Shown here one piece after another: positions 35,727-43,864 of a DNA stretch of 64,000 nt; within the stretch, counting starts at the first letter, position 1; every line of letters begins with the position of its first letter. The position numbers were made by a program, and so were the translations under genes. A model generated the notes under the pieces. The model saw only the letters and a program-made list of their open reading frames with translations. It made no database searches and had not been told where the DNA came from. This DNA comes from Phycicoccus sp. CSK15P-2 (lineage in GTDB: Bacteria; Actinomycetota; Actinomycetes; Actinomycetales; Dermatophilaceae): contig NZ_JAFDVE010000002.1 in the NCBI RefSeq assembly GCF_016888005.1, forward strand, positions 124,001 to 188,000. The letters run 5' to 3'.

Positions 35727-36716
35727 TCAGTAGCCGCTCGGGGCGTCGTCGGCGACGTAGTCGGCACCGGAGTAGGCGCCGGTCGCCATCCGCTGCCGCT
35801 GGAGCACGAGATCGTTCAGCAGGCTGGAGGCGCCGAAGCGGAACCAGTGGTTGTCGAGCCAGTCCTCACCGGCGACCTCGTGGACGGTGACGAGGTAGCG
35901 GATGGCGTCCTTGCTCGTCCGGATGCCGCCGGCCGGCTTGACCCCGACCATCTCGCCGGTGAGGTCGCGCCAGTCGCGCACCGCCTCGAGCATCGTCAGG
36001 GTGACCGGGAGCGTCGCCGCGGGGGAGATCTTGCCGGTGGAGGTCTTGACGAAGTCGCCGCCTGCGAGCATCGAGAGCCACGACGCGCGGCGGACGTTGT
36101 CGTACGTGGCGAGCTCACCGGTCTCCATGATGACCTTGAGCCGGGCGTCGCCGCAGGCCTCCTTGGTCTCGGCGATCTCGCGGAAGACCGTGAGGTAGTC
36201 GCCGGCGAGGAACGCGCCGCGGTCGATGACCATGTCGATCTCGTCGGCGCCGGCCTCGACCGCGTCCCGGGTGTCGGCGAGCTTGACGGCCCGGCTCGCC
36301 CGGCCGCTGGGGAAGGCGGTGGCGACGGCGGCGACCTTGACGCCGGAGTCGCCGAGGACGTCCCTGGCGATGCCGACCATGTCTCCGTAGACGCAGACGG
36401 CCGCCGGGCTCGGGGTGTCCGGGGCGGTCGGGTCCGGGACGAGGGCCCGGGTGGCGAGGCCGCGGACCTTGCCCGGGGTGTCGGCGCCCTCGAGGGTCGT
36501 GAGGTCGATCATCGAGATGGCGAGGTCGATCGCCCACGCCTTGCTCGTGGTCTTGATCGACCGGGTGGACAGCCCCGCGGCGCGGGTCTCGCAGCCGACC
36601 TGGTCGACTCCGGGGAGGCCGTGCAGCCAGCGGGTCAGGGCCTGGTTCGTCAGGCGCGAGACGCCGAGGATCTCCCGGGCGCGCGCCGTCGCGTCGACAT
36701 CGGTGGCGGTGCTCAC
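35727..36716 (-). CDS. deoC: Deoxyribose-phosphate aldolase
   Basis: Class I aldolase splitting deoxyribose-5-phosphate into glyceraldehyde-3-phosphate and acetaldehyde. The 329-aa protein has the long N-terminal form. Key Lys residues are visible in L-K-V-I-M-E-T-G-E near 190-200 (Schiff-base neighbour), D-F-V-K-T-S-T-G-K near 222-230 and V-G-V-K-P-A-G-G-I-R near 263-272. The GTG at 36716 has TAGACT 6 nt upstream and no Shine-Dalgarno, so it is probably leaderless. It heads a leftward operon with the two ALDH-type genes. Confidence 0.94.
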   Translation of the reverse strand: MSTATDVDATARAREILGVSRLTNQALTRWLHGLPGVDQVGCETRAAGLSTRSIKTTSKAWAIDLAISMIDLTTLEGADTPGKVRGLATRALVPDPTAPDTPSPAAVCVYGDMVGIARDVLGDSGVKVAAVATAFPSGRASRAVKLADTRDAVEAGADEIDMVIDRGAFLAGDYLTVFREIAETKEACGDARLKVIMETGELATYDNVRRASWLSMLAGGDFVKTSTGKISPAATLPVTLTMLEAVRDWRDLTGEMVGVKPAGGIRTSKDAIRYLVTVHEVAGEDWLDNHWFRFGASSLLNDLVLQRQRMATGAYSGADYVADDAPSGY

Positions 36717-36722
36717 CCGGCG

Positions 36723-36728
36723 AGTCTA
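36723..36728 (-). promoter_or_regulatory. Leaderless -10 box for deoC
   Basis: TAGACT on the minus strand ends 6 nt before the GTG start. Confidence 0.48.
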
Positions 36729-36734
36729 GGAGCA

Positions 36735-36802
36735 CCGGTCGAGAGTGGAGAACATGCCGCCGGCGACGACCTGTTCGCGGCGTGCTCTCGACTCTCGACC
36801 GG
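36735..36802. terminator. Long imperfect hairpin between the phosphomutase gene and deoC
   Basis: Twenty-six-bp arms with three mismatches (36735-36760 / 36777-36802, 16-nt loop). The leftward phosphomutase gene ends at 36815 just before it and deoC starts just after, so it could terminate the mutase transcript. It overlaps the likely deoC -35 area. Confidence 0.5.
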
Positions 36803-36814
36803 ACGAGAGGGGCG

Positions 36815-38479
36815 TCAGGGGGTCGTGAGGCGCTCGAGCTCGGCGCGTAGGTCGGCCAGGCGGTCCCGGGCGCGGATGCGGGCGGCGGCGAGGTCGTCGG
36901 TGGGCTCCTCCACGACCTCGAGGTACACCTTGAGCTTGGGCTCGGTGCCCGACGGCCGGACGACGACCCGCGAGCCGTCCGCGAGGTACCACCGCAGCCC
37001 TTCGGTGGGCGGCAGCCCGCCGTCGCCCCGGGCGAGGTCGTCGACGCGCCCGACCTCGATGCCGGCGACCGTGGCGGGCGGCGCCGACCGCAGCCGAGCC
37101 ATGACGTCCGCGATCACGGAGAGGTCCTCGACCCGGACCGAGAAGGCGTCCGTGGCGTGCACGCCGTGCGCCCGGGCCAGGTCGTCCAGGCGGTCGAGCA
37201 GGGTGCGGCCTGCGGCCTTGAGCGTCGCCGCGAGCTCGGCGACGAGGAGCGCGGCCGACACCCCGTCCTTGTCGCGGACGCGCCCCGGGTCGACGCAGTA
37301 GCCGAGCGCCTCCTCGTAGCCGTACCGCAGGCCCTCCACCCGCCCGATCCACTTGAAGCCGGTGAGCGTCTCCTCGTGCCGGACCCCGGCCGAGCGGCAC
37401 ATCGCGGCGAGCAGCCGGGAGGAGACGATCGAGCAGGCGAAGACGGCGTCGTGTGCGACCCCGCGTGCCAGGACGTGTGAGCCGAGCAGCGCACCGACCT
37501 CGTCGCCGCGGAGCATCCGCCAGCCGCCCGGCGCGGGCACGGCGACGGCGCACCGGTCGGCGTCCGGGTCGTTGGCGACGACGAGGTCCGGTCCGGTCTG
37601 CTCGGCGAGCTCGAGGGCGGCGTCCATCGCCCCCGGCTCCTCGGGGTTGGGGAACGACACGGTGGGGAAGCGGGGGTCGGGCTCGGCCTGGGAGGGCACC
37701 GGCACCGGTGGCTCGAAGCCGGCGGCTCCGAAGGCGCGGCGGACCGTCTCGGACCCGACGCCGTGCAGCGCGGTGTGGACGACGGTGAGGTCACGCGGTG
37801 AACCGGGGTCGACGACCGTCGCGACGTCGCGCAGGTAGGCCTCGAGCACGTCGTCGCCGAGGGCGTCCCATCCGTCCGCCGCCCGCGGGACGGATGCGAC
37901 CGACGCGACTGCGGCGATCTGCTCGGCGATGAGCCCGTCGACCGGCGGCACGATCTGCGAGCCGTCGCCCACGTACACCTTGTAGCCGTTGTCCTCGGGC
38001 GGGTTGTGCGACGCGGTGACCATGACCCCCGCGTCCGCGCCGAGGTGGCGGATCGCGTACGCGAGCACCGGCGTCGGCAGCGGACGGGGGAGGAGGGCCG
38101 CCCGGCCGCCCATGCCCGTGACGACCGCGCACGTGTCGCGGGCGAAGACGTCGCTGTTCGTGCGGGCGTCGAAGCCGACGACGACGAACGGTGCGGGGGA
38201 GTTTGTGCGCAGGTGGGCGGTGAGCCCGGTAGCCGCGCGGATGACGACCGCCCGGTTCATCCGGTTCGGGCCGCCCCCGAGGCGTCCGCGCAGCCCCGCG
38301 GTGCCGAACGCGAGCATCCCGGACATCGCGTCGGCGAGCTCGGCGGTGGCGCCGGGGTCACCCACGGCGGCGCGCTCGACGAGGGACCCGAGCTCGGCCC
38401 GGGTGACGGGGTCGGGGTCGTCGGCCGCCCAGGCGCGGGCGTGGTCGAGGAGGGCGGCGAGGTCCTCTGTCGGCGGCAC
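36815..38479 (-). CDS. Phospho-sugar mutase (phosphopentomutase/phosphoglucomutase, PGM2-like)
   Basis: A 554-aa alpha-D-phosphohexomutase-superfamily enzyme. The active-site Ser is S157 in V-T-A-S-H-N-P, the metal loop is D-P-D-A-D-R near 315, and the phosphate-binding R-P-S-G-T-E-P-K is near the C-terminus. The F-G-T-A-G-L-R block near 58-64 marks the PGM2/phosphopentomutase-type branch. The gap to punA is 8 nt and deoC is nearby, so conversion of ribose-/deoxyribose-1-phosphate to the 5-phosphate is the likely role (inference). The GTG at 38479 is chosen; the frame's long upstream extension is antisense to other genes. Confidence 0.9.
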   Translation of the reverse strand: MPPTEDLAALLDHARAWAADDPDPVTRAELGSLVERAAVGDPGATAELADAMSGMLAFGTAGLRGRLGGGPNRMNRAVVIRAATGLTAHLRTNSPAPFVVVGFDARTNSDVFARDTCAVVTGMGGRAALLPRPLPTPVLAYAIRHLGADAGVMVTASHNPPEDNGYKVYVGDGSQIVPPVDGLIAEQIAAVASVASVPRAADGWDALGDDVLEAYLRDVATVVDPGSPRDLTVVHTALHGVGSETVRRAFGAAGFEPPVPVPSQAEPDPRFPTVSFPNPEEPGAMDAALELAEQTGPDLVVANDPDADRCAVAVPAPGGWRMLRGDEVGALLGSHVLARGVAHDAVFACSIVSSRLLAAMCRSAGVRHEETLTGFKWIGRVEGLRYGYEEALGYCVDPGRVRDKDGVSAALLVAELAATLKAAGRTLLDRLDDLARAHGVHATDAFSVRVEDLSVIADVMARLRSAPPATVAGIEVGRVDDLARGDGGLPPTEGLRWYLADGSRVVVRPSGTEPKLKVYLEVVEEPTDDLAAARIRARDRLADLRAELERLTTP

Positions 38480-38487
38480 GGTGGGTC

Positions 38488-39327
38488 TCAGATGCGGGCG
38501 ACGACGGTGGCGAGCAGGCGGCCGCAGCGGTCGGCGGCGGCCGCCCCGGCCTCGAGGACCTCCTCGTGGCTCAGCGGGTTCGGCGAGATGCCCGCCGCCG
38601 CGTTCGTCACGAGGGAGATGCCGAGCACCTCGAGCCCGACGTGCCGGGCCGCCACGGCCTCGAGTGCGGTCGACATGCCGACGAGGTCCCCGCCGAGGGT
38701 CCGCGCCATCCGGACCTCGGCCGGCGTCTCGTACTGCGGGCCGCGGAACTGGACGTAGACGCCCTCGTCGAGGGTCGGGTCGACCTCCTGGGCCACCGCG
38801 CGCAGCCGGGGGGAGTAGAGGTCGGTGAGGTCGACGAAGGTCGCGCCCTCGAGCGGGGTCGCGGAGGTCAGGTTGATGTGGTCCGAGATGAGGACCGGTG
38901 TACCCGGCATCCACTCGGGATCGAGCCCACCGCAGCCGTTGGTGAGGACGACCGCCGAGCAGCCCGCGGCCGCGGCGGTGCGGATGCCGTGGACGACCGA
39001 GCGGACGCCCCGGCCCTCGTAGAAGTGGGTCCGAGTGCCGTAGACGAGGGCGCGCCGGCCGGTGTCGCCGATGGCGACCGAGCGCATCGTGCCGCTGTGC
39101 CCCTCGACGGCGGCCTTCGCGAACCCCGGGACGTCGGTGTTGTCGATCGTCGCGAGCGTCTCGCCGACGAGGTCGCCGGCCTGGCCCCACCCCGAACCGA
39201 GGACGAGGGCGACGTCGTGACGCGCGGCGCCGGTGCGCTCGCGGATGACCTCCGCGGCCGCCTCGGCGACCGCGAACGGGTCGGCGGCGGGGTCGGTGAG
39301 GTCGTGGACGGCAGCGGTGTCGGTCAC
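38488..39327 (-). CDS. punA: Purine nucleoside phosphorylase
   Basis: Trimeric class PNP releasing purine base and (deoxy)ribose-1-phosphate; 279 aa. Typical motifs include L-G-S-G-W-G near 43-48, the G-H-S-G phosphate site near 75-78, the Y-E-G-R-G motif near 103, N-G-C-G-G near 129, and the G-P-x-Y-E-T-P-A-E block near 197-205. M-S-T-A-L-E-A-V-A-A-R follows near 218-228. A TAGGCT -10 box ends 6 nt before the GTG at 39327. The downstream phosphomutase starts 8 nt later, so the pair forms an operon. Confidence 0.93.
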   Translation of the reverse strand: MTDTAAVHDLTDPAADPFAVAEAAAEVIRERTGAARHDVALVLGSGWGQAGDLVGETLATIDNTDVPGFAKAAVEGHSGTMRSVAIGDTGRRALVYGTRTHFYEGRGVRSVVHGIRTAAAAGCSAVVLTNGCGGLDPEWMPGTPVLISDHINLTSATPLEGATFVDLTDLYSPRLRAVAQEVDPTLDEGVYVQFRGPQYETPAEVRMARTLGGDLVGMSTALEAVAARHVGLEVLGISLVTNAAAGISPNPLSHEEVLEAGAAAADRCGRLLATVVARI

Positions 39328-39655
39328 CCCGGCAGCCTACCGACGGCCGGGTCGCGTCCCGCGGCAGCGGCGGGCGGGGCAGCGGACGAGGCGGAAGCGG
39401 CGCACCGGGATGCGGCTCGCACCGGGTGGCAGACGCGCATCGAGTGGTAGCGGCGCCCGGGGAGGCAGACGCACACCGTGTCGTCATCCGCACAGCACAT
39501 TGCCGGTGCGGATGACGACAGCTTGTGCGTCTCTCGGTGTAGAGGTTGCTCCTGGCGATCCGGCGCGGGTCGGTGCAGCACCACCGCGGCAACATGGTCG
39601 GCTCGTGGGCTGAGCCGCGGCCGGCCGGCCGGGCCCGGGTGGTTGGATGGAACCC
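39328..39655. other. Divergent intergenic region punA/lpdA
   Basis: Contains the punA -10 (TAGGCT, 39334-39339), a probable lpdA -10 (TTGGAT, 39643-39648) and the nested inverted repeat described separately. An imperfect direct repeat of GGCAGACGC(G/A)CA also occurs near 39428 and 39464. No RNA gene is recognised. Confidence 0.4.
39468..39531. repeat. Nested inverted repeat between divergent genes
   Basis: Outer 8-bp arms (39468-39475 / 39524-39531) and inner 15-bp arms (39479-39493 / 39506-39520) pair perfectly. A symmetrical 3-nt internal loop separates them and the apical loop is 12 nt. It lies upstream of both flanking genes, so it is not a terminator of either. A dispersed palindromic element or small RNA is possible. 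Confidence 0.55.
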
Positions 39656-41059
39656 GTGAGCGCGCGGAGCAGCAGAGTCGTCATCCTCGGCGGCGGCCCG
39701 GGCGGCTACGAGGCCGCCCTCGTCGCCGCGCACCTCGGCGCCGAGGTGACGGTCGTCGAGCGCAGCGGGATGGGTGGTGCGGCGGTCCTCACGGACTGCG
39801 TGCCGAGCAAGACGCTCATCTCGACCGCCGACTACATGAGCGACTTCGGCACCGCCGCCGACCTCGGCGTCCGGCTCGAGGACGACGACGGTGACCGGAT
39901 CACCGACGCCCTCGCCGACCTCCCCGAGGTCAACCGGCGCGTCATGGCGCTCGCCGGGGCCCAGAGCGAGGACATCCGCAGCCGCCTGGTGGAGGTGGGC
40001 GTCCGGATCGTCGAGGGCGAGGGGGCGCTCGCGTCGCCCACCGCCGTGGCCGTCCGCTCCGCAGAGGGCTCCGAGGAGCTCGAGGCCGACGTCGTCCTCG
40101 TCGCCACCGGTGCGGCGCCGCGGGTGATGGACACCGCCGTGCCCGACGGCGAGCGCATCCTCACCTGGCAGCAGATCTACGACCTCGGCGAGCTCCCGCA
40201 GCGGCTCGTCGTCGTCGGGTCCGGCGTCACCGGTGCCGAGCTGGCCCAGGCCTACCTCGGGCTCGGGTCCGAGGTCGTGCTCGTCTCCTCCCGCGACCGC
40301 GTCCTGCCGGGCGAGGACCCCGACGCCGCGACGGTCATCGAGGACGTCTTCCGCAAGCGGGGGATGGAGGTGCTCGGTCGCTCGCGGATGGCGGCGGTCG
40401 AGCGCGCCGGGGAGGGCGTGGTCGTGCGGCTCGAGGACGGGCGCGAGGTCACCGGCACGCACGCCCTGCTGGCCGTCGGCTCGGTGCCGCAGACCCAGGG
40501 CCTCGGTCTGGAGTCGGTCGGTGTCGAGCTCCTGCCCTCGGGCCACGTCGCCGTCGACAAGGTCTCGCGTACGTCGGTCCGGGGCGTGTACGCGGCCGGC
40601 GACTGCACGGGCGTGCTGCCGCTGGCGTCCGTCGCGGCGATGCAGGGCCGGATCGCCATGTCGCACGCCCTGGGGGACGCCGTCGCGCCGCTCAACCTCG
40701 GGGTCGTCTCGGCGAACATCTTCACCGACCCCGAGATCGCCACGGTGGGGGTGAGCCAGAAGGACCTCGACGAGGAGAAGGTCGACGCCGAGGTCCTCAC
40801 CCTGGCGCTGTCGCGCAACCCGCGGGCGAAGATGCTCGGCATCACCGACGGCTTCGTCAAGCTCTTCGCCCAGAAGGGCTCGGGCGCGGTCATCGGCGGC
40901 GTGGTCGTCGCACCTCGGGCCTCCGAGCTCATCTTCCCCGTGACCCTCGCCGTGCAGCACCGGCTGAACGTCGACCAGGTGGCCTCGACGTTCACCGTCT
41001 ACCCCTCGCTCTCCGGTTCGGTGGCCGAGGCCGCCCGCCGGCTGCACCCCACCGACTGA
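39656..41059 (+). CDS. lpdA: NAD(P)H-quinone dehydrogenase of the LpdA type (flavoprotein disulfide reductase family)
   Basis: A ~467-aa two-dinucleotide-binding flavoprotein. G-G-G-P-G-G-Y-E-A-A near the N-terminus binds FAD and V-V-G-S-G-V-T-G-A-E-L-A binds NAD(P)H. A-A-G-D-C-T-G-V closes the FAD site. The redox C-x4-C of true lipoamide dehydrogenases is absent: the equivalent region reads V-L-T-D-C-V-P-S-K-T with a single Cys. This is the hallmark of Mycobacterium tuberculosis LpdA (Rv3303c), an NAD(P)H-quinone reductase. I use GTG 39656, 7 nt after a TTGGAT box; ATG 39647 is three codons longer. Confidence 0.87.
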   Translation: MSARSSRVVILGGGPGGYEAALVAAHLGAEVTVVERSGMGGAAVLTDCVPSKTLISTADYMSDFGTAADLGVRLEDDDGDRITDALADLPEVNRRVMALAGAQSEDIRSRLVEVGVRIVEGEGALASPTAVAVRSAEGSEELEADVVLVATGAAPRVMDTAVPDGERILTWQQIYDLGELPQRLVVVGSGVTGAELAQAYLGLGSEVVLVSSRDRVLPGEDPDAATVIEDVFRKRGMEVLGRSRMAAVERAGEGVVVRLEDGREVTGTHALLAVGSVPQTQGLGLESVGVELLPSGHVAVDKVSRTSVRGVYAAGDCTGVLPLASVAAMQGRIAMSHALGDAVAPLNLGVVSANIFTDPEIATVGVSQKDLDEEKVDAEVLTLALSRNPRAKMLGITDGFVKLFAQKGSGAVIGGVVVAPRASELIFPVTLAVQHRLNVDQVASTFTVYPSLSGSVAEAARRLHPTD

Positions 41060-41090
41060 CCCATCCAGCGTCCGAGCCCCAGGAGGACCC

Positions 41091-41471
41091 GTGAAGAAGA
41101 TCCAGGCGGCGGCCGTGGCCGCCCTCGTGACGAGCGTGGTGCGTCAGGTCCGCGAGTACGCGCGGGACAACCCCGAGCAGGCCGCGAAGGCCGTCGACGC
41201 CGCGGAGGCCTTCCTGCGCGAGCGCGTCCCGGCCGAGCGGATGCGTTACGTCACGAAGGGGATGGCCGGGCTGCGGTCGGGGCTGGGTCTCCCGCAGCGT
41301 CCGGCGGGCAGCGCGCTGGCCGACCCCGACCCCGACACGGACGAGCCGTGGGCCCCGCACGACCCGCACGCTGCGACCGCGGTGGCCCCCAACCCGACGC
41401 CCGGGACGGGGGACGACCCGCAGCCTCGGCGCGGGGCGGGCGACCCCTTCCCGATGACCCCCGGGGAGTAG
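41091..41471 (+). CDS. Small uncharacterised protein with charged, Pro-rich tail
   Basis: A 126-aa protein of no family I recognise. The first ~65 residues are helical and amphipathic (K-K-I-Q-A-A-A-V-A-A-L-V-T-S-V-V near the start). The rest is a disordered, Asp/Pro-rich tail ending M-T-P-G-E. A strong AGGAGGA lies a few nt before the GTG, so it is very probably translated. It follows lpdA by 31 nt and is convergent with the carboxylase gene. Confidence 0.72.
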   Translation: MKKIQAAAVAALVTSVVRQVREYARDNPEQAAKAVDAAEAFLRERVPAERMRYVTKGMAGLRSGLGLPQRPAGSALADPDPDTDEPWAPHDPHAATAVAPNPTPGTGDDPQPRRGAGDPFPMTPGE

Positions 41472-41492
41472 CGCCGGGGGCGCCGGCGGTGC

Positions 41493-43280
41493 TCAGCCCT
41501 CGGGGGCGTCCGCGATCTCGCAGATGACGGCGCCGTTGGTCACGGTGGCGCCGACCTCGGCCTGGAGCCCGGTCACGGTGCCGGCCTTGTGCGCGGTGAT
41601 CGGCTGTTCCATCTTCATCGCCTCGAGGACGACCACCTGGTCGCCGGCGGCGACGGTTGCGCCCTCCTCGACGCTGACCTTGACGATGGTGCCCTGCATG
41701 GGCGCGGTGAGGGCGTCCCCGGAGACCGCGGCCCCGCCGCCGGTCCTGCCGCTGCGGCGCGGTGCCTTCTTCTTCGTGCCACCTCCGCCACCGCCGCCGC
41801 CGCCGAAGGACAGGCCGCCGGGCACCGAGACCTCGAGCCGCTTGCCGCCGACCTCGACGACGACGGTCTGCCGCTCCTCGGGCTCGGGGGCCTCACCCGT
41901 CGGGCCGCTGTAGGGCTCGATGTCGTTGTCCATCTCGGTCTCGATCCACCGGGTGTGCACCGAGAACGGCGCGTCGGCGTCGGACGGCGCGAACGCGGGG
42001 TCGGAGACGACCTTGCGGTGGAAGGGGACGACGGTGGGCATCCCCTCGACGACGAGCTCGTCGAGGGCGCGGCGCGAGCGTTCCAGGGCCTGCCGGCGGG
42101 TGCGGCCGGTGACGACGAGCTTGGCGATCATCGAGTCGAACGCGCCCGCCACGGTGTCGCCCTCGACGATCCCGGCGTCCCAGCGCACGCCCGGTCCCTG
42201 GGGGACGACCATCCGCGTCACGGTGCCGGGGGCCGGCATGAAGTTCCGGCCGGCGTCCTCGCCGTTGATCCGGAACTCGAACGAGTGCGCGTGCGGCTCG
42301 GGGTCGGGGTAGTCGAGGTGCTCGCCGTCGGCGATGCGCAGCTGCTCGCGGACGAGGTCGATGCCGGTGACCTCCTCGGAGACCGGGTGCTCGACCTGGA
42401 GGCGGGTGTTGACCTCGAGGAAGCTGATGTCGCCCTGCGGCCCGACGAGGAACTCGCAGGTGCCGGCGCCGACGTACCCGGCCTTGGTGAGGATGGCCTT
42501 CGACGCGCGCAGCAGCTCGGTGTGCTGCTCCTCGGTGAGGAACGGCGCGGGCGCCTCCTCGACGAGCTTCTGGTTGCGCCGCTGGAGCGAGCAGTCGCGG
42601 GTGGAGACGACGACGACGTTGCCGTGCTGGTCGGCGAGGCACTGCGTCTCGACGTGGCGCGGGTGGTCGAGGAAGCGCTCGACGAAGCACTCGCCGCGCC
42701 CGAACGCGGTGACGGCCTCGCGGACCGCGGAGTCGAAGAGCTCGGGGATCTCCTCGATCGTCCGGGCGACCTTGAGCCCCCGGCCGCCGCCGCCGTACGC
42801 GGCCTTGATGGCGACCGGCAGGCCGTGCTCCTCGGCGAACGCGACGACCTCGTCCGGGCCGTCGACCGGGTCCTTGGTGCCGGGCACGAGCGGTGCGTCC
42901 GCGTCCAGCGCGATGTGCCGCGCCTTGACCTTGTCGCCGAGGCTGTCGATGGCCTCCGGACCGGGACCGATCCAGACCAGGCCGGCGTCGATGACCTTCC
43001 GGGCGAAGTCGGCGTTCTCGGCAAGGAAGCCGTAGCCGGGGTGGACGGCGTCGGCGCCCACGGCGCGGGCGACCTCGATGAGCTTGTCCTGCAGCAGGTA
43101 GGACTCGCCCGGGGTCGACCCGCCGAGGGCGTGGGCCTCGTCGGCGACCTTGACGTGCAGCGCGTCCCGGTCGGGGTCGGCGTACACGGCCACGGAGCCG
43201 ATGCCACTGTCCTTGCAGGCGCGGGCGATGCGGACGGCGATCTCGCCTCGGTTCGCGATGAGGACCTTGCTGATGGGCAT
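41493..43280 (-). CDS. Acyl-CoA carboxylase alpha subunit (biotin carboxylase + BCCP)
   Basis: A 595-aa alpha chain like mycobacterial AccA3. Biotin carboxylase spans about 1-450: [11 protein letters not shown] near 5-15, the ATP-grasp loop Y-G-G-G-G-R-G near 162-168, and [10 protein letters not shown] near 285-294. The C-terminal biotinyl domain carries the biotin Lys at 556 in E-A-M-K-M-E. A ten-Gly run near 508-517 followed by a Lys/Arg-rich stretch forms the linker. It would serve both carboxyltransferase subunits encoded at 50.5 and 58.7 kb. TAGAGT 7 nt before the ATG indicates a leaderless transcript. Confidence 0.94.
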   Translation of the reverse strand: MPISKVLIANRGEIAVRIARACKDSGIGSVAVYADPDRDALHVKVADEAHALGGSTPGESYLLQDKLIEVARAVGADAVHPGYGFLAENADFARKVIDAGLVWIGPGPEAIDSLGDKVKARHIALDADAPLVPGTKDPVDGPDEVVAFAEEHGLPVAIKAAYGGGGRGLKVARTIEEIPELFDSAVREAVTAFGRGECFVERFLDHPRHVETQCLADQHGNVVVVSTRDCSLQRRNQKLVEEAPAPFLTEEQHTELLRASKAILTKAGYVGAGTCEFLVGPQGDISFLEVNTRLQVEHPVSEEVTGIDLVREQLRIADGEHLDYPDPEPHAHSFEFRINGEDAGRNFMPAPGTVTRMVVPQGPGVRWDAGIVEGDTVAGAFDSMIAKLVVTGRTRRQALERSRRALDELVVEGMPTVVPFHRKVVSDPAFAPSDADAPFSVHTRWIETEMDNDIEPYSGPTGEAPEPEERQTVVVEVGGKRLEVSVPGGLSFGGGGGGGGGTKKKAPRRSGRTGGGAAVSGDALTAPMQGTIVKVSVEEGATVAAGDQVVVLEAMKMEQPITAHKAGTVTGLQAEVGATVTNGAVICEIADAPEG

Positions 43281-43287
43281 GGCTCGG

Positions 43288-43293
43288 ACTCTA
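43288..43293 (-). promoter_or_regulatory. Leaderless -10 box for the carboxylase alpha gene
   Basis: TAGAGT on the minus strand ends 7 nt before the ATG at 43280. Confidence 0.48.
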
Positions 43294-43332
43294 GCGGGCG
43301 GCGCGGTGACGGGCTCGGGGCCGTCGGCAGGG

Positions 43333-43818
43333 TCAAGCGCCGAGAGACTCGGCGAGCCGGGCGAGGAGGCGGGCCAGCTGCTCGCGGTCCCGGGTCGTGA
43401 GGGCGGCGAGCAGCCGCTCCTCGTTGGCCATGTGCGCGGTCATCGCGTCGTCGACGAGCTCGCGGCCGGCGGGCGTGAGGTGCACCGAGCGGGATCGTCC
43501 GTCGCTGGCGTCCGCCCGGCGCTCGACCAGCCCGCGGGCCTCGAGCCGGTCGAGCCGCTTGCTCACGGCTCCGGACGTGACCATCGTCCGCTGCGCGAGC
43601 TCACCCGGGGTCAGGGTGAAGGGGGCACCGTGACGACGCAGCGTCGCGAGGACGTCGAACTCGCCCTCTCCGAGACCGAACCGCGCGAAGACGTCCTCGA
43701 GCTCCGGGGTGAGGGCGGCCGCGACCCGGTGGATGCGGCCGACGACGAGCATCGGGGAGGTGTCGAGGTCCGGCCGCTCGGTGAGCCACTGCTCGTGGAC
43801 GGTGCGCACGTGGTCCAT
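43333..43818 (-). CDS. MarR-family transcriptional regulator
   Basis: A 161-aa MarR protein. The winged helix-turn-helix is about residues 55-115: [30 protein letters not shown] in two blocks, then the wing [11 protein letters not shown]- and C-terminal helices provide dimerisation. The ATG at 43818 has TATCGT 6 nt upstream. It diverges from an EamA-type exporter gene across 39 bp that holds two identical dyads. It very probably represses both genes in response to a ligand exported by EamA (inference). Confidence 0.9.
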   Translation of the reverse strand: MDHVRTVHEQWLTERPDLDTSPMLVVGRIHRVAAALTPELEDVFARFGLGEGEFDVLATLRRHGAPFTLTPGELAQRTMVTSGAVSKRLDRLEARGLVERRADASDGRSRSVHLTPAGRELVDDAMTAHMANEERLLAALTTRDREQLARLLARLAESLGA

Positions 43819-43824
43819 GACCGG

Positions 43825-43864
43825 ACGATAACTTCCGTGGAAGGTATTGTGTCTTCCGTGGAAG
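43825..43864. promoter_or_regulatory. Divergent marR/eamA promoters with twin operators
   Basis: CTTCCGTGGAAG occurs twice (43832-43843 and 43853-43864), exactly 21 bp apart centre to centre, i.e. two helical turns on the same DNA face. The -10 boxes are TATCGT (43825-43830, minus, marR) and TATTGT (43845-43850, plus, eamA). Site 2 covers the eamA start codon. Confidence 0.72.

Noticed and set aside
36815-41047. 1410-aa leftward frame through the phosphomutase
   Set aside because: Only the last 554 codons match a protein family; the rest is antisense to punA and lpdA.
39647-41059. True dihydrolipoamide dehydrogenase
   Set aside because: The redox-active C-x4-C is missing, which points to an LpdA-type quinone reductase instead.
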